Source of the DNA: UBA11986 sp963734955
Lineage (GTDB): Bacteria; Bacteroidota; Ignavibacteria; UBA10030; UBA6906
DNA: 64,000 nucleotides
Direction of reading: 5' to 3'
Assembly: GCA_963734955.1 (NCBI GenBank)
Contig: CAVTJO010000016.1
Location: 124,001 to 188,000 of the forward strand
Shown here: piece after piece, positions 44,149-53,653 of the stretch
Layout of the letters: each line of letters opens with the position of its first letter
Numbering within the stretch: position 1 is the first letter of the stretch
Translations under genes and position numbers: made by a program
The notes under the pieces: model-generated
What the model saw: the letters and a program-made list of their open reading frames with translations, nothing else
What the model was told of the DNA's origin: nothing
The model's database searches: none

Positions 44149-45153
44149 TCAGCCGATCGTTACTTCCTTGCCGGCACGGGCGGACTTGTACACTGCGTCG
44201 ACAATTTTCATCCGCTGCACAGCTTCGTCTGCTGTTGAAACAATCGAATGGACATCCTTTACGGCTCCGAGAAAATGTTTCAGCTCGTTCTCATATGACC
44301 TTTTGAACAGGTGCTGGGGCGGATCGAGTCTGGCCGGCGCGAGGTTCACAACATTTCCATGCAGTTCCTTGTTAATTCGGAACGGATTCAGACTTGCCGT
44401 CCCATCGGTCCCGAATACATTGCAGTAATACGCGTCATCGGCAACATGCATCGACCAGCTCACTTCGATGGTGATCAATGACCCGTTTTTCATTGTAATG
44501 GTGGCACACGCAGTATCTTCAACCTGTTTTGTCGTGTGGTAAAAATTCGTGGCGCTCACACGCTTTACATCGGGGAATCCCATCATCCAACATGCCATAT
44601 CCAGCATGACAATTCCCAAATCCACAAACACACCGCCGCCCGACTTTTCTTTCTGGGTCAACCACGCACTATCGTTACTCTTGCGTCGCAACCAACCAGC
44701 CTTTGTGTAAAACACCTTTCCGAGCTCCTTCCCCTCCAGGAAACTTTTCAGAATCATCGTGTCGGGTCTGAAGCGATGGTTCATACCGACCATCAGTTTT
44801 CGCTTGTACAGTTTCACTGCTTCAGCTATTGCAAATGCCTCATCGTATTTTCGGGCGATGGGTTTCTCAACAAGAACATCCTTCCCGGCCTTCAGAGCAG
44901 CAATGGCCATCTCCTTATGTGAGTCGGTTGGAGTAGCAACAATCACGGCATCGAGCTGCTCCTGTTCCAGCATCTGTGTGACGTCCGTATAGAGCGCTTT
45001 AATGCCGAATTTCTCGGCGACAAGCCTGCCGCGAGATTTATCACGGTCACAGGCCGCCACAACGACTGCTTCCGTTAACTTGACAAGGATCGGGAGGTGA
45101 ACGACTTGAGCCACCCACCCGAGGCCGACAATGCCTACTCTTACTTTGTCCAT
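44149..45153 (-). CDS. Gfo/Idh/MocA-family NAD(P)-dependent oxidoreductase
   Basis: 334 residues from the ATG at 45153; the longer frame would overlap dxs. N-terminal Rossmann motif VGIVGLGWVAQVVHLP, then VATPTDSHKEMA, VEKPIA (the EKP motif whose Lys is catalytic) and GMNHRFRPD. Substrates in the family are sugars, inositols or biliverdin; none can be assigned. It follows dxs by 22 bases and precedes ribD. Confidence 0.9.
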   Translation of the reverse strand: MDKVRVGIVGLGWVAQVVHLPILVKLTEAVVVAACDRDKSRGRLVAEKFGIKALYTDVTQMLEQEQLDAVIVATPTDSHKEMAIAALKAGKDVLVEKPIARKYDEAFAIAEAVKLYKRKLMVGMNHRFRPDTMILKSFLEGKELGKVFYTKAGWLRRKSNDSAWLTQKEKSGGGVFVDLGIVMLDMACWMMGFPDVKRVSATNFYHTTKQVEDTACATITMKNGSLITIEVSWSMHVADDAYYCNVFGTDGTASLNPFRINKELHGNVVNLAPARLDPPQHLFKRSYENELKHFLGAVKDVHSIVSTADEAVQRMKIVDAVYKSARAGKEVTIG

Positions 45154-45175
45154 GGGGCGAACGTATTGATTGTTC

Positions 45176-47110
45176 TCAAGAAACGAATACTCCCGCTGTC
45201 CGGGGAGCGCTGGTGTTATCGGAGGCAAGGAACTCTTTTGCGAGATCCGCAATGCCCTGAGGATCGAGGGCAAGGTCCTTGTAAAGTTCGGCAGGGGCTG
45301 CATGATCGATGAACCGATCAGGAATGCCGTGAATCTTCAGGCGTATTGAGTGACTTCCGTTCGAAGCATAGTATTCCGCAACGGCGCTCCCCATTCCCCC
45401 CGTTATCACATTGTCTTCAACCGTAACGATATGCGTGAATCTCCGTTCCAGTTGTTCGAGTAGCTCCCCATCAATTGGTTTGACAAATCGCATATTCACG
45501 ACTTCAGCAGTAATTCCATGTTTCTGGAGCAGATCCGCTGCCTTCAGGGTATGGGAGACCATCGAACCAATTGCCAGCAAGGCGATGTCATGACCGGAGC
45601 GCAGCGTCTCGCTTTGCCCAATCGGGATGGCATCAAAGCTGGTTTTCAGCGGAACGCCAACGCCCGCACCCCTCGGATAACGAAGAGCAATTGGGCCCTT
45701 CTTATACATCACGGCGGTATACAACATGTCGCGAAGTTCGTTTTCATCCTTCGGCGCCATGATCACCATCCCCGGGATAAGCCGGAGATATGTGAGGTCG
45801 AATACTCCGTGGTGAGTCGGGCCGTCAGCCCCGACCAGCCCTGCGCGGTCTAGCACGAAGACAACATGCAGATGTTGAAGAGCAACATCATGAATGATCT
45901 GATCAAATGCCCGTTGAAGAAATGTTGAGTATATCGCTGCGACAGGAATACAACCTTGTGTGGCGAGGCCGGCAGCAAACGTGACCGCATGCTGTTCGGC
46001 AATGCCGACGTCGTAAAACCTTTCCGGCAAAGCCTGCTGAAGCTGATCAAGTCCGGTACCATCCGGCATCGCAGCCGTAATTCCCACAATCGTCGAATTC
46101 TGTTTCGCCAACTCCACAAGGGCAGCCCCGAACACCTTGGTATATGGGGGTGCCGTCTCAGGTTTCTTCGCCGAAATGCCTGTAATCTTGTCGAATGGTG
46201 TCACCCCGTGAAGTCGTTGAACGTCGTCTTCCGCCGGTTTGTATCCCTTTCCCTTTTGCGTATTCACATGGACGAGAATCGGACCTGGATAATCCTTTAC
46301 GTGCCGGAAGATCTCGACCAACTGAGATACATTGTGTCCGTTAATTGGTCCAAAGTATCGGAATCCCAACGCCTCGAACAGCATTCCAGGAGTCACCACA
46401 ACCTTGATGCCTTCCTCCAATCTCGAAGCCACCCGGCGCAGGCGATCGCCCCACACATCGAGCTTGCCCGTTAGGTTGTACACATTCGACTTGAGCCGAT
46501 TGTATGATGGATTGGAGATCAGTTGCGTGAAGTAGTTTGAAATTGCCCAGACATTGCGGGCAATCGACATGTTGTTGTCGTTCAATACGACGATCATGTC
46601 CTTCTTCATGATGCCGGCGTTATTCATGCCCTCGTAGACCATGCCACCGGTCATGGATCCATCCCCAACGATTGCAACGACCTTGTACTTTTCTCCGATT
46701 CGCTCACGGGCCGCCACGATACCGAGCGAGGCAGAGATTGCTGTGCTCGCGTGACCTGCTCCGAACGTGTCATACTCACTTTCGCTTCGCTTCAGGAACC
46801 CACTGAGGCCATCCTTCTGCCGGATCGTGTGCAAACGATCCTTCCTTCCGGTGAGTATCTTGTGAGGATAGGCCTGATGACCAACGTCCCACACCAGCTT
46901 GTCGTTTGGCGTATCAAATACATAGTGAAGCGCCACTGCCAGCTCCACGGAACCAAGACCTGCGCCAAGGTGCCCGCCTGTCTTCGAGACAACATCTATC
47001 AGGAAATTGCGCACATCAGTGCAGAGTCCTTTCAGTTCAGATAGAGAAAGGCTCCGAATGTCAGCCGGCAGCGTGACCTTGTCAAGCACCGGGTACTGCG
47101 ACTCTCCCAT
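45176..47110 (-). CDS. dxs: 1-deoxy-D-xylulose-5-phosphate synthase
   Basis: 644 residues. Thiamine-diphosphate enzyme of the MEP isoprenoid pathway, joining pyruvate and glyceraldehyde-3-phosphate. The TPP motif is GDGSMTGGMVYEGMN...NDN, preceded by GHQAYPHKILTGR. The second half has EQHAVTFAAGLA and DRAGLVGADGPTHHG. Follows xseB, a gene order common across many bacteria. Confidence 0.97.
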   Translation of the reverse strand: MGESQYPVLDKVTLPADIRSLSLSELKGLCTDVRNFLIDVVSKTGGHLGAGLGSVELAVALHYVFDTPNDKLVWDVGHQAYPHKILTGRKDRLHTIRQKDGLSGFLKRSESEYDTFGAGHASTAISASLGIVAARERIGEKYKVVAIVGDGSMTGGMVYEGMNNAGIMKKDMIVVLNDNNMSIARNVWAISNYFTQLISNPSYNRLKSNVYNLTGKLDVWGDRLRRVASRLEEGIKVVVTPGMLFEALGFRYFGPINGHNVSQLVEIFRHVKDYPGPILVHVNTQKGKGYKPAEDDVQRLHGVTPFDKITGISAKKPETAPPYTKVFGAALVELAKQNSTIVGITAAMPDGTGLDQLQQALPERFYDVGIAEQHAVTFAAGLATQGCIPVAAIYSTFLQRAFDQIIHDVALQHLHVVFVLDRAGLVGADGPTHHGVFDLTYLRLIPGMVIMAPKDENELRDMLYTAVMYKKGPIALRYPRGAGVGVPLKTSFDAIPIGQSETLRSGHDIALLAIGSMVSHTLKAADLLQKHGITAEVVNMRFVKPIDGELLEQLERRFTHIVTVEDNVITGGMGSAVAEYYASNGSHSIRLKIHGIPDRFIDHAAPAELYKDLALDPQGIADLAKEFLASDNTSAPRTAGVFVS

Positions 47111-47139
47111 ATGGAATCCTTGGACCTCTTGTGACGGAA

Positions 47140-47379
47140 CTACTCGACCTCTTCATCCAGAAACTGGAAGTCTCCATTCACATCTTTGCTCAGTCTCTTC
47201 AGCTTCAATTCAGCCTGGGTCAATTTCTCGATGCATGCTTTGGAAAGTGACAGACCTTCCTCGTACATCTTGATTGACTCTTCGAGGGGCACCTCTCCCT
47301 GCTCAAGTTGATTCACAATCTCTTCGAGCCGCTTGAGAGATTCTTCAAAACTATGTTTTGCCGGGGCTTTCGACGCCAT
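47140..47379 (-). CDS. xseB: Exodeoxyribonuclease VII small subunit
   Basis: 79 residues: SFEESLKRLEEIVNQLEQGE and LEESIKMYEEGLSL are the standard XseB blocks. Two-helix protein that binds XseA. 9-base gap after xseA. Confidence 0.95.
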   Translation of the reverse strand: MASKAPAKHSFEESLKRLEEIVNQLEQGEVPLEESIKMYEEGLSLSKACIEKLTQAELKLKRLSKDVNGDFQFLDEEVE

Positions 47380-47388
47380 AGTTGACTA

Positions 47389-48576
47389 TCACGACACTTT
47401 TGAAGGTACCATGCCATCACTAAACTTGATATCGATCTCGTCGTTCGGACGGAGTCGAGCGGAAGAACTGATTACCTGGCCCCACTTGTAAACGATGGTA
47501 TAGCCGCGCTTAAGAACCAGGTTCGGGTCCAATGCTGCGACCCGGTGATCAAGTGACATGGAGGACGATTTCAGCAACGCGAGACGATGGGAGACCGCTG
47601 ATGACAGTCCACGCTCGAGGTCATCGACACGCTGGCTATGCTGCCGGAGAAGGTCAATTGGTTTGTTGAACGAATACGTATGCAGGAGGTTTCGGACGTG
47701 CTCTTTCCGATGATTCAGCATGGTGGTCTGCAATTCGTGGATAGTATACCAATATTCGTGCACTTTAGCAAGGACGTCTTTCCTGTCCCGCACAACGAGT
47801 TCCGCTGCAGCCGAAGGTGTTGGCGCCCTCAGATCAGCAACGAAGTCTGCGATCGTGAAATCAATCTCATGCCCCACCGCACTCACGATGGGTACTTTCG
47901 AATTAAAAATGGCCCGCGCCACCCCTTCTTCATTGAATGCCCACAGATCTTCAATCGAGCCTCCTCCCCTTCCCAGAAGGATTACGTCAATTCCCTCAGC
48001 ATGATTTAGTTCCTCGAGCGCTTCAATGATATCACCCGCAGCCCCAGATCCCTGGACAACTGTCGGTCGCAGGATCACCTCCACACCTGGAAACCGCCGG
48101 CGCAATATGTTAAGGATGTCGTGAAGGGCGGCGCCTGTAGGTGAGGTCACAACGCCAATTCGTTCGGGATACTCCGGCAACGACTTCTTGTGTTCGGGAT
48201 CAAACAGTCCTTCAGCGGCGAGTTTTCGTTTCAGATACTCGAACGCAATTTGAAGCTCTCCAATTCCCAGCGGCCTGATACTCGAGACTTCAATTTGATA
48301 CGCCCCACGCACTTCATATACGGTTAGGCGACCCGTGACAATGACCTTCATCCCGTCATCTGCCGGAAAGGAAAGAACATGAGCCCTGCTTCGCCATAGC
48401 ACAGCAGATATCTGAGAGGCCTCATCCTTGAGAGTGAAGTAAATATGTCCGGACGTGTGACGTTTAAGGTTGGAAATCTCTCCCTGTACGACCACTGATC
48501 CGAAGGAACTTTCAAGCGAATGCTTGATGCGTCGGGTAATCTCGGAAACTGTCAGTGCAAGTGGTTCGAGTGCCAT
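47389..48576 (-). CDS. xseA: Exodeoxyribonuclease VII large subunit
   Basis: 395 residues. An N-terminal OB fold (VVVQGEISNLKRHTSGHIYF) and a catalytic core with VVTSPTGAALHDILNILRRR, ILLGRGGGSIEDLWAFNEE and SAVGHEIDFTIADFVADLRA. Degrades single-stranded DNA to oligonucleotides. First gene of the xseA-xseB-dxs operon, divergent from the deacetylase gene. Confidence 0.96.
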   Translation of the reverse strand: MALEPLALTVSEITRRIKHSLESSFGSVVVQGEISNLKRHTSGHIYFTLKDEASQISAVLWRSRAHVLSFPADDGMKVIVTGRLTVYEVRGAYQIEVSSIRPLGIGELQIAFEYLKRKLAAEGLFDPEHKKSLPEYPERIGVVTSPTGAALHDILNILRRRFPGVEVILRPTVVQGSGAAGDIIEALEELNHAEGIDVILLGRGGGSIEDLWAFNEEGVARAIFNSKVPIVSAVGHEIDFTIADFVADLRAPTPSAAAELVVRDRKDVLAKVHEYWYTIHELQTTMLNHRKEHVRNLLHTYSFNKPIDLLRQHSQRVDDLERGLSSAVSHRLALLKSSSMSLDHRVAALDPNLVLKRGYTIVYKWGQVISSSARLRPNDEIDIKFSDGMVPSKVS

Positions 48577-48737
48577 GAGTCAGTTCTGGGTGCTGGATTG
48601 TGGAAATCAATTTTCAACTCAATCATGAAGCATTGCGTGGGGCAATATACAAAAAACCATCACTCCTCACCAGAAGCCTGTCTAGCGAGTTCTTTTGCGT
48701 CCGATTTTCCAAATCTGTATATTGGCAGGGCATTTTA

Positions 48738-49469
48738 ATGGAGCGACGTATGAAGCTGGATGTTCTGGCAATCAGCGCTCATCCGGATGATATCGAGCTG
48801 GCTTGCGGTGGTACTATCATCAAGCTGGTGAAGCAGGGGCGTAAGGTCGGGATCATCGACATTACGGAAGGAGAGCTCGGGACGAGAGGCTCGCGAGAGA
48901 TTCGTGCTCAGGAAGCCGAAAACGCGACAAAGATTCTTGGGGTCAATATCAGGGAAAGTCTTGGCATTCCTGATGGGAACATAGAAAATTCCCCGGAAAA
49001 CCGGCTGCGGCTTATTCGCGTCATCAGAAAATATACGCCGGACATCCTCCTCTTCCCATTCCACACGGACCGACATCCAGACCATGAACACGCGCACATC
49101 CTCAGCCGCGAAGCATGGTTTTACTCCGGCCTCGAGAAAATCGATTCACTTGAAAAGAATGTCAAGCAGGAACCATTTCGGCCCAGAAATTATTACAGCT
49201 ACATGCAATGGTTCGAGTTTGTTCCTTCATTTGTCGTAGACATAACGGCTGAATACGATCAACGTATGGAAGCAGTTCGAGCCTTCAGGTCACAGTTCTT
49301 CGACCCCGCAAGCACCGAAAGAGAGACGGTATTGAGCACGCCCGCGTTTATGGAAATGCTCCGCACACGTTTGGAATATTATGGGGATCGTATCGGGAAA
49401 AAATATGGGGAGCCATTCTTTTCTCCGTCGTATGTCGGAGTAACTGATTTGTATTCGCTGGATCTCTAA
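48738..49469 (+). CDS. bshB1: Bacillithiol biosynthesis deacetylase BshB1 (PIG-L family)
   Basis: 243 residues from the ATG at 48738, with another ATG four codons on. Zinc motif SAHPDDIELACGG at the N-terminus and the later FPFHTDRHPDHEHAH block, typical of PIG-L/LmbE deacetylases of the BshB1 type. It would remove the acetyl group from GlcNAc-malate in bacillithiol synthesis; no bshA or bshC is in the window. The frame extends upstream but lacks a convincing start. Confidence 0.88.
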   Translation: MERRMKLDVLAISAHPDDIELACGGTIIKLVKQGRKVGIIDITEGELGTRGSREIRAQEAENATKILGVNIRESLGIPDGNIENSPENRLRLIRVIRKYTPDILLFPFHTDRHPDHEHAHILSREAWFYSGLEKIDSLEKNVKQEPFRPRNYYSYMQWFEFVPSFVVDITAEYDQRMEAVRAFRSQFFDPASTERETVLSTPAFMEMLRTRLEYYGDRIGKKYGEPFFSPSYVGVTDLYSLDL

Positions 49470-49515
49470 CGGCAGGCAAGAAGTTCTCGATCCAACAAGC
49501 AACGTCAATCGATCT

Positions 49516-49947
49516 GTGCCCAATCTCCACCCGGTCTTCACTCATTTTCCGATCGCCCTGTTAACGATGGGGCTGGTCTTCGATCTTCTGGCCACCCTGC
49601 TTGGGAACGCTCAACTTGAGCGAGTCGGATGGTGGTCACAGTTGTCCGGAACGATCGGTCTAGCCGGGACTGTTGTCTCCGGGCTGCTTGCAAAATCGTC
49701 TTTGTTGATTCCAGAAGCTGCAATCTCAACCCTTGAGTCCCACGAGCAGATTGCTTTTGTGTTGGCCGCACTTGCAGCAAGCCTCTTGCTCTGGAGGATT
49801 TCTTCACGTACGCACCTCCCACCCGGGAAGAAAGCAGTGTACCTGATTATCCTCGCCACGACCATCATTCTCATGTGGTTCGGTGCCTGGTATGGCGGAG
49901 AGCTGGTGTATTCGTTCGGGACTGGAGTTCATTCCTTCATCAGATGA
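49516..49947 (+). CDS. DUF2231 membrane protein
   Basis: 143 residues with four transmembrane helices. HPVFTHFPIALLTMGLVFDL at the N-terminus and later SHEQIA match DUF2231 proteins, whose conserved histidines may bind heme or metal. The start is GTG. Function unknown; often found near cytochrome genes. Confidence 0.85.
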   Translation: MPNLHPVFTHFPIALLTMGLVFDLLATLLGNAQLERVGWWSQLSGTIGLAGTVVSGLLAKSSLLIPEAAISTLESHEQIAFVLAALAASLLLWRISSRTHLPPGKKAVYLIILATTIILMWFGAWYGGELVYSFGTGVHSFIR

Positions 49948-49995
49948 GATTGGAAGAACTAACCGCTTCCCAGGCATCATGTTTGACTGTGCAGC

Positions 49996-50027
49996 TAAAC
50001 AAAAGCCCATCGGTATTCCCGACGGGC
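49996..50027 (-). terminator. Rho-independent terminator of the ccm operon
   Basis: On the minus strand GCCCGTCGG/CCGATGGGC form a 9-bp stem (one G-T pair) with a 5-base loop, followed by TTTTGTTT, about 30 bases after the ccmF stop. Confidence 0.85.
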
Positions 50028-50057
50028 CAATGACAATCCGTGATGGCGGGATGTCTC

Positions 50058-52358
50058 CTAATTCTCACCCTCAACAGTCTGCAACTTCAGCCTTGCCTCC
50101 TGAGCCCGGCGGACAATGGTCACGATGAATCCCACAATCAGGATGATCACACCATTCCACACGAGGTTGATATAAGGCTTGATACTCGCCTCCACGACCA
50201 ACACATCAGGCTTTGTCCCGCCGGCTACATGAGTTTGCGGGGTTAGATCACTATAACCGATCTCGACCGTCGAATTCTCCTTTGCCTCCCGATCTGGATG
50301 CATTCCCACGATCGTAAACTCCATCTTGTCCTCGTACCGGGCCGGATCATCCTGTTGCTCTCCTTTGCTCATTACCTTGGCAGGAGTCACGAGAACCGGC
50401 TTCTTTGACTTCTCGGAGACCAAGAGCTTCGCTCCGATGCGCACGTCTCGTCCCTCCAGCATCGCTGCCTTCTCCATCACCGGAAAATCAAAATCCTCGA
50501 AGGTAACGTCAACGTCGCCCACCTTTTTCGTTTCGCCCTTCTTGAATGTCACAGTCTGGACCGGCTTCTGATCCCCCGCCTGTTCAAGCGACAGGGGCGC
50601 AACATAGAAGTCGCTACTGATGAGATTCAGTATGTCCGGATTTCTCATCAACCCCTTGCTGTACTCACTGTAGTACATGATTGGCGAGACAGTACGTGGC
50701 GGTTTGTCGTGACCCTCAACATATACGTTGAAACCAAACTTCTCCTTGTCAATCGGATGATAGCCAACATACGTGAGTTTGTAGCCCATGGCTTCGACAG
50801 GTTTACCCTCTGGGAGGGAAACAGTAACTTTGTTGTCGTACCTTGACGAGGCAACAAACCCCAGGAGCATCACGGCAAGGCCGATGTGCGCGATTGATCC
50901 ACCGGCAAACTTCGGGTTCCCTCGCATGATCCGCCACCCGACCAACAGATTCGAAAACAGGGCAAACGCCGCGCCGAAAACGAACATTGCCAGCAGTACA
51001 TCCCGTACTTTGAACACCACCAGCACCAACGTCGTGATGAGTGCCAAGAGGACGGGCAGTTTCAGATTCTGGAGCAACTCCACCTTGTTCGATCTCGTCC
51101 ACCATAGCAACTGCGCCAGGCCGCAGAGAATGCCAATGGCTATGCCCAAGGGAAGGGTGGTCGTTGAATAGTACGAGGTATCGACCGCAGTTGTTTTTCC
51201 CTGGAAGATACCTGTAATCAGGGGCGATGAAGTGCCTGCCGACACGAGAAGCCCCGTGCAAACCAGCGCCACAGATCCCAGAAACAATGCGAACTCGCGG
51301 GAAAAGTACTCGTGTTTCAATGATCCCTTTGGCATCTCCTTCCGCCGCAGGATCAACATCGTCGCTCCGATTCCAATGAACAAAACAAGCATCCCGACAA
51401 GGAACCAGTACGCCCACATCCCGGGATCAACGAACGAGTGGACCGAGGTTTCACCAAGCACCCCGCTGCGTGTGAGGAAGGTGGAATAGAGAACGAAGAT
51501 AAAGCACAGCATACTCAATACCAGGTTCGTCTTGATAAACGCCCCGCTCTTACGCTGTGAGAGCGTCGTGTGAACTGCCGCCACCCCCATCAACCACGGC
51601 ACGAGAGAAGAGTTTTCGACGGGATCCCAACCCCAGTATCCTCCCCAGCCCAGGGTTTCATAGGCCCAGAACCCACCCATCATGATTGCAGTCCCCAGAA
51701 CAACGCATCCGTACACCAGCCATGGGGTAGCCGGCTTGATCCAGTTGGTATAATCACGTTTCATCAAGGCGGCTACTGCGTAAGCGTACGGGACGCCCAT
51801 CGCAGCAAACCCGCTGAACATCACCTGTGGATGAATCACCATCCAATAGTTTTGCAGCAAGGGGTTGAGTCCTCGTCCGTTCGCAGGAACGAACCCTGCA
51901 TTCACCTGTCCCTCCCATGTCTCCCAAACATGCGTGAACGGGTTCTTCACAAGGAGCATGGTCAGAAGGAACAGCTCGATCAGTCCAAACACGGTCATCA
52001 CCTGCGGCTCATAGCCCTTCTTTGCGGAATCCTGTAACAGGAACACACCGATGAGCGAAGTGAAGAGCGTCCAAAGCATGAAGCTACCTTCCTGCCCCGC
52101 ATAGAATGTCGAGATCAGCAGTGGCAAGGAAAGCTCCCTGCTACTATAGCTCCAGACGTATGAGTATTGAAATTGATGAGTGAGGATCAGATAGAGAAGA
52201 ACTGCTGCCGTCACCATAACGGTGACTACTGTTGCGTGGAAAAACAGGCGGGCCCATTTCAGGTAGCGGTTGTCGTCACGAAGATGAGTTTGAAAGTACA
52301 ACGTCACCGCAAGGGCACAGAAAATAAACGCCAGCTTGACGAGTATCGAGCCAATCAT
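50058..52358 (-). CDS. ccmF: Heme lyase CcmF
   Basis: 766 residues from the ATG at 52358, preferred over the GTG two codons upstream because AGAGG is 5 bases before it. About 14 transmembrane helices with the heme-handling WGWDPVENSSLVPW domain and conserved periplasmic histidines. The C-terminal soluble region (~560-740) is larger than in proteobacterial CcmF. It attaches heme from CcmE to apocytochrome c. Last gene of the operon. Confidence 0.93.
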   Translation of the reverse strand: MIGSILVKLAFIFCALAVTLYFQTHLRDDNRYLKWARLFFHATVVTVMVTAAVLLYLILTHQFQYSYVWSYSSRELSLPLLISTFYAGQEGSFMLWTLFTSLIGVFLLQDSAKKGYEPQVMTVFGLIELFLLTMLLVKNPFTHVWETWEGQVNAGFVPANGRGLNPLLQNYWMVIHPQVMFSGFAAMGVPYAYAVAALMKRDYTNWIKPATPWLVYGCVVLGTAIMMGGFWAYETLGWGGYWGWDPVENSSLVPWLMGVAAVHTTLSQRKSGAFIKTNLVLSMLCFIFVLYSTFLTRSGVLGETSVHSFVDPGMWAYWFLVGMLVLFIGIGATMLILRRKEMPKGSLKHEYFSREFALFLGSVALVCTGLLVSAGTSSPLITGIFQGKTTAVDTSYYSTTTLPLGIAIGILCGLAQLLWWTRSNKVELLQNLKLPVLLALITTLVLVVFKVRDVLLAMFVFGAAFALFSNLLVGWRIMRGNPKFAGGSIAHIGLAVMLLGFVASSRYDNKVTVSLPEGKPVEAMGYKLTYVGYHPIDKEKFGFNVYVEGHDKPPRTVSPIMYYSEYSKGLMRNPDILNLISSDFYVAPLSLEQAGDQKPVQTVTFKKGETKKVGDVDVTFEDFDFPVMEKAAMLEGRDVRIGAKLLVSEKSKKPVLVTPAKVMSKGEQQDDPARYEDKMEFTIVGMHPDREAKENSTVEIGYSDLTPQTHVAGGTKPDVLVVEASIKPYINLVWNGVIILIVGFIVTIVRRAQEARLKLQTVEGEN

Positions 52359-52397
52359 GAGCACCTCTTGTTAGAAAGAACGGACAAACACTACAGC

Positions 52398-52793
52398 CTA
52401 CGTCGACTTCTTCACTTCCTCGCCCTTGGCCTCATACTTCGACGGGCATTTCGTCAACACCTCCGTCGCGTGGAAGTAGCCGCCATCCGCATCATACCTT
52501 CCCTTGGCTACCACGCTTGTTGCCATCTCAAAATTGTTCGGGGCCGCTCCATCGAGCACCACCTTGCATTCTTTCCCGTGATCATCCACGAGGAAGAAGG
52601 TGAATTGAGTTGTCCTCGGGTCAAATGCGGACGGTTTCTCCTTGTTCCACTGCCCTTTCAACTGCACCTTTCTGTGCATCGAGATCGCTCCCGTCACGTC
52701 CGTATATTCAACATTGCTCCGCAAAAACGAGACCGACCCGAATATAATGAAGAGAACCACGACTACCGCAGCCACGATCACCTTCAGTTTCAT
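52398..52793 (-). CDS. ccmE: Heme chaperone CcmE, cysteine type
   Basis: 131 residues. One N-terminal transmembrane helix and a periplasmic OB fold. The heme-attachment motif normally reads HxxxY; here it is LTKCPSKYEAKG, that is CxxxY. This variant is known from some sulfate reducers, archaea and others and changes how CcmE carries heme. Strong GGAGG lies before the ATG, which overlaps the stop of the ccmD-like gene (ATGA). Confidence 0.9.
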   Translation of the reverse strand: MKLKVIVAAVVVVLFIIFGSVSFLRSNVEYTDVTGAISMHRKVQLKGQWNKEKPSAFDPRTTQFTFFLVDDHGKECKVVLDGAAPNNFEMATSVVAKGRYDADGGYFHATEVLTKCPSKYEAKGEEVKKST

Positions 52794-52939
52794 TCCACTC
52801 CTCCCTTCTTTTGTGAATCTCGCTCCAACTGCTTCACCTTCCCATCAATACGGAAAAGGTAGAGATAAATCCCCAACCACACAACCATCGCTATGATCAG
52901 AACAATGTATAAGGAGTTCTGGTTCAGGAATTCCAGCAC
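52790..52939 (-). CDS. ccmD: CcmD-like small membrane protein
   Basis: 49 residues, from a GTG with GAGGAGAGG eight bases upstream. One transmembrane helix (SLYIVLIIAMVVWLGIYLYL) then a charged tail FRIDGKVKQLERDSQ, the form of CcmD. CcmD helps release holo-CcmE from CcmABC. It sits between ccmC (18-base gap) and ccmE (4-base overlap), as expected. Confidence 0.85.
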   Translation of the reverse strand: MLEFLNQNSLYIVLIIAMVVWLGIYLYLFRIDGKVKQLERDSQKKGGVE

Positions 52940-52957
52940 TAATTGTCCTCTCCTCTC

Positions 52958-53653
52958 TTATGATGTTTGTTTTGCTTCTATCCGCAGCGTTCGGACTCGA
53001 AGATTCCACATCCAATAAAACAACCCGCTGAAACCGATCAATGATGCGTAGAAAAGCACTCTCATCGTGAAGTTCATCCCCCCCGAGCTTACGACCGGGC
53101 CGGCATTCACGTCATCCGCCGAACCGGGGTGAAGGCCCGACATGATACGGGGAATGATAAACATGAAGAATGGCATCGTCACTGCACCGATAATCGAGTA
53201 GACGGCAGACAATGTTGCCCGCTTTTCATCAATCTCCACGGCCGACCTTAAAGCAAAGTACGCGCCGTAGATCAGCAGAAGGACAAAAATCGATGTCTGT
53301 CGCGGATCCCAGTTCCAATACGTTCCCCAATTGAATTTCGCCCAGATCGCACCGGTCACTGTCGCAAGCACACAAAACATCAGCCCGAGTCCGGCGGCGG
53401 ATGCTGATTTGATATCGTCGTCCAGATTCTTCTTGCGGAGATACCGGATGCCGTATCCCATGCTCATAATAAATGCAACTGCCGCCAGCCATGCGGTCGG
53501 CACGTGAAAGAAAATAATGCGGCCCTTGTCTTCAAGCGCGGGGATTTTCGGAAGTTCATACCAGCGCTGGGGGTTCGAGGACATCGGCAAACTTAATGAG
53601 AGCACAATCACAGCGGTCATCCAGATGCCGAGTGGAATCTTCCAGTTCTTCAT
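52958..53653 (-). CDS. ccmC: Heme exporter/transfer protein CcmC
   Basis: 231 residues from the ATG at 53653, whose A is the last base of the ccmB TGA. Six transmembrane helices with the tryptophan-rich heme motif WGTYWNWDPRQTS and conserved periplasmic His (FFHVPTAW). It hands heme to CcmE. Position between ccmB and ccmD is canonical. Confidence 0.94.
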   Translation of the reverse strand: MKNWKIPLGIWMTAVIVLSLSLPMSSNPQRWYELPKIPALEDKGRIIFFHVPTAWLAAVAFIMSMGYGIRYLRKKNLDDDIKSASAAGLGLMFCVLATVTGAIWAKFNWGTYWNWDPRQTSIFVLLLIYGAYFALRSAVEIDEKRATLSAVYSIIGAVTMPFFMFIIPRIMSGLHPGSADDVNAGPVVSSGGMNFTMRVLFYASLIGFSGLFYWMWNLRVRTLRIEAKQTS

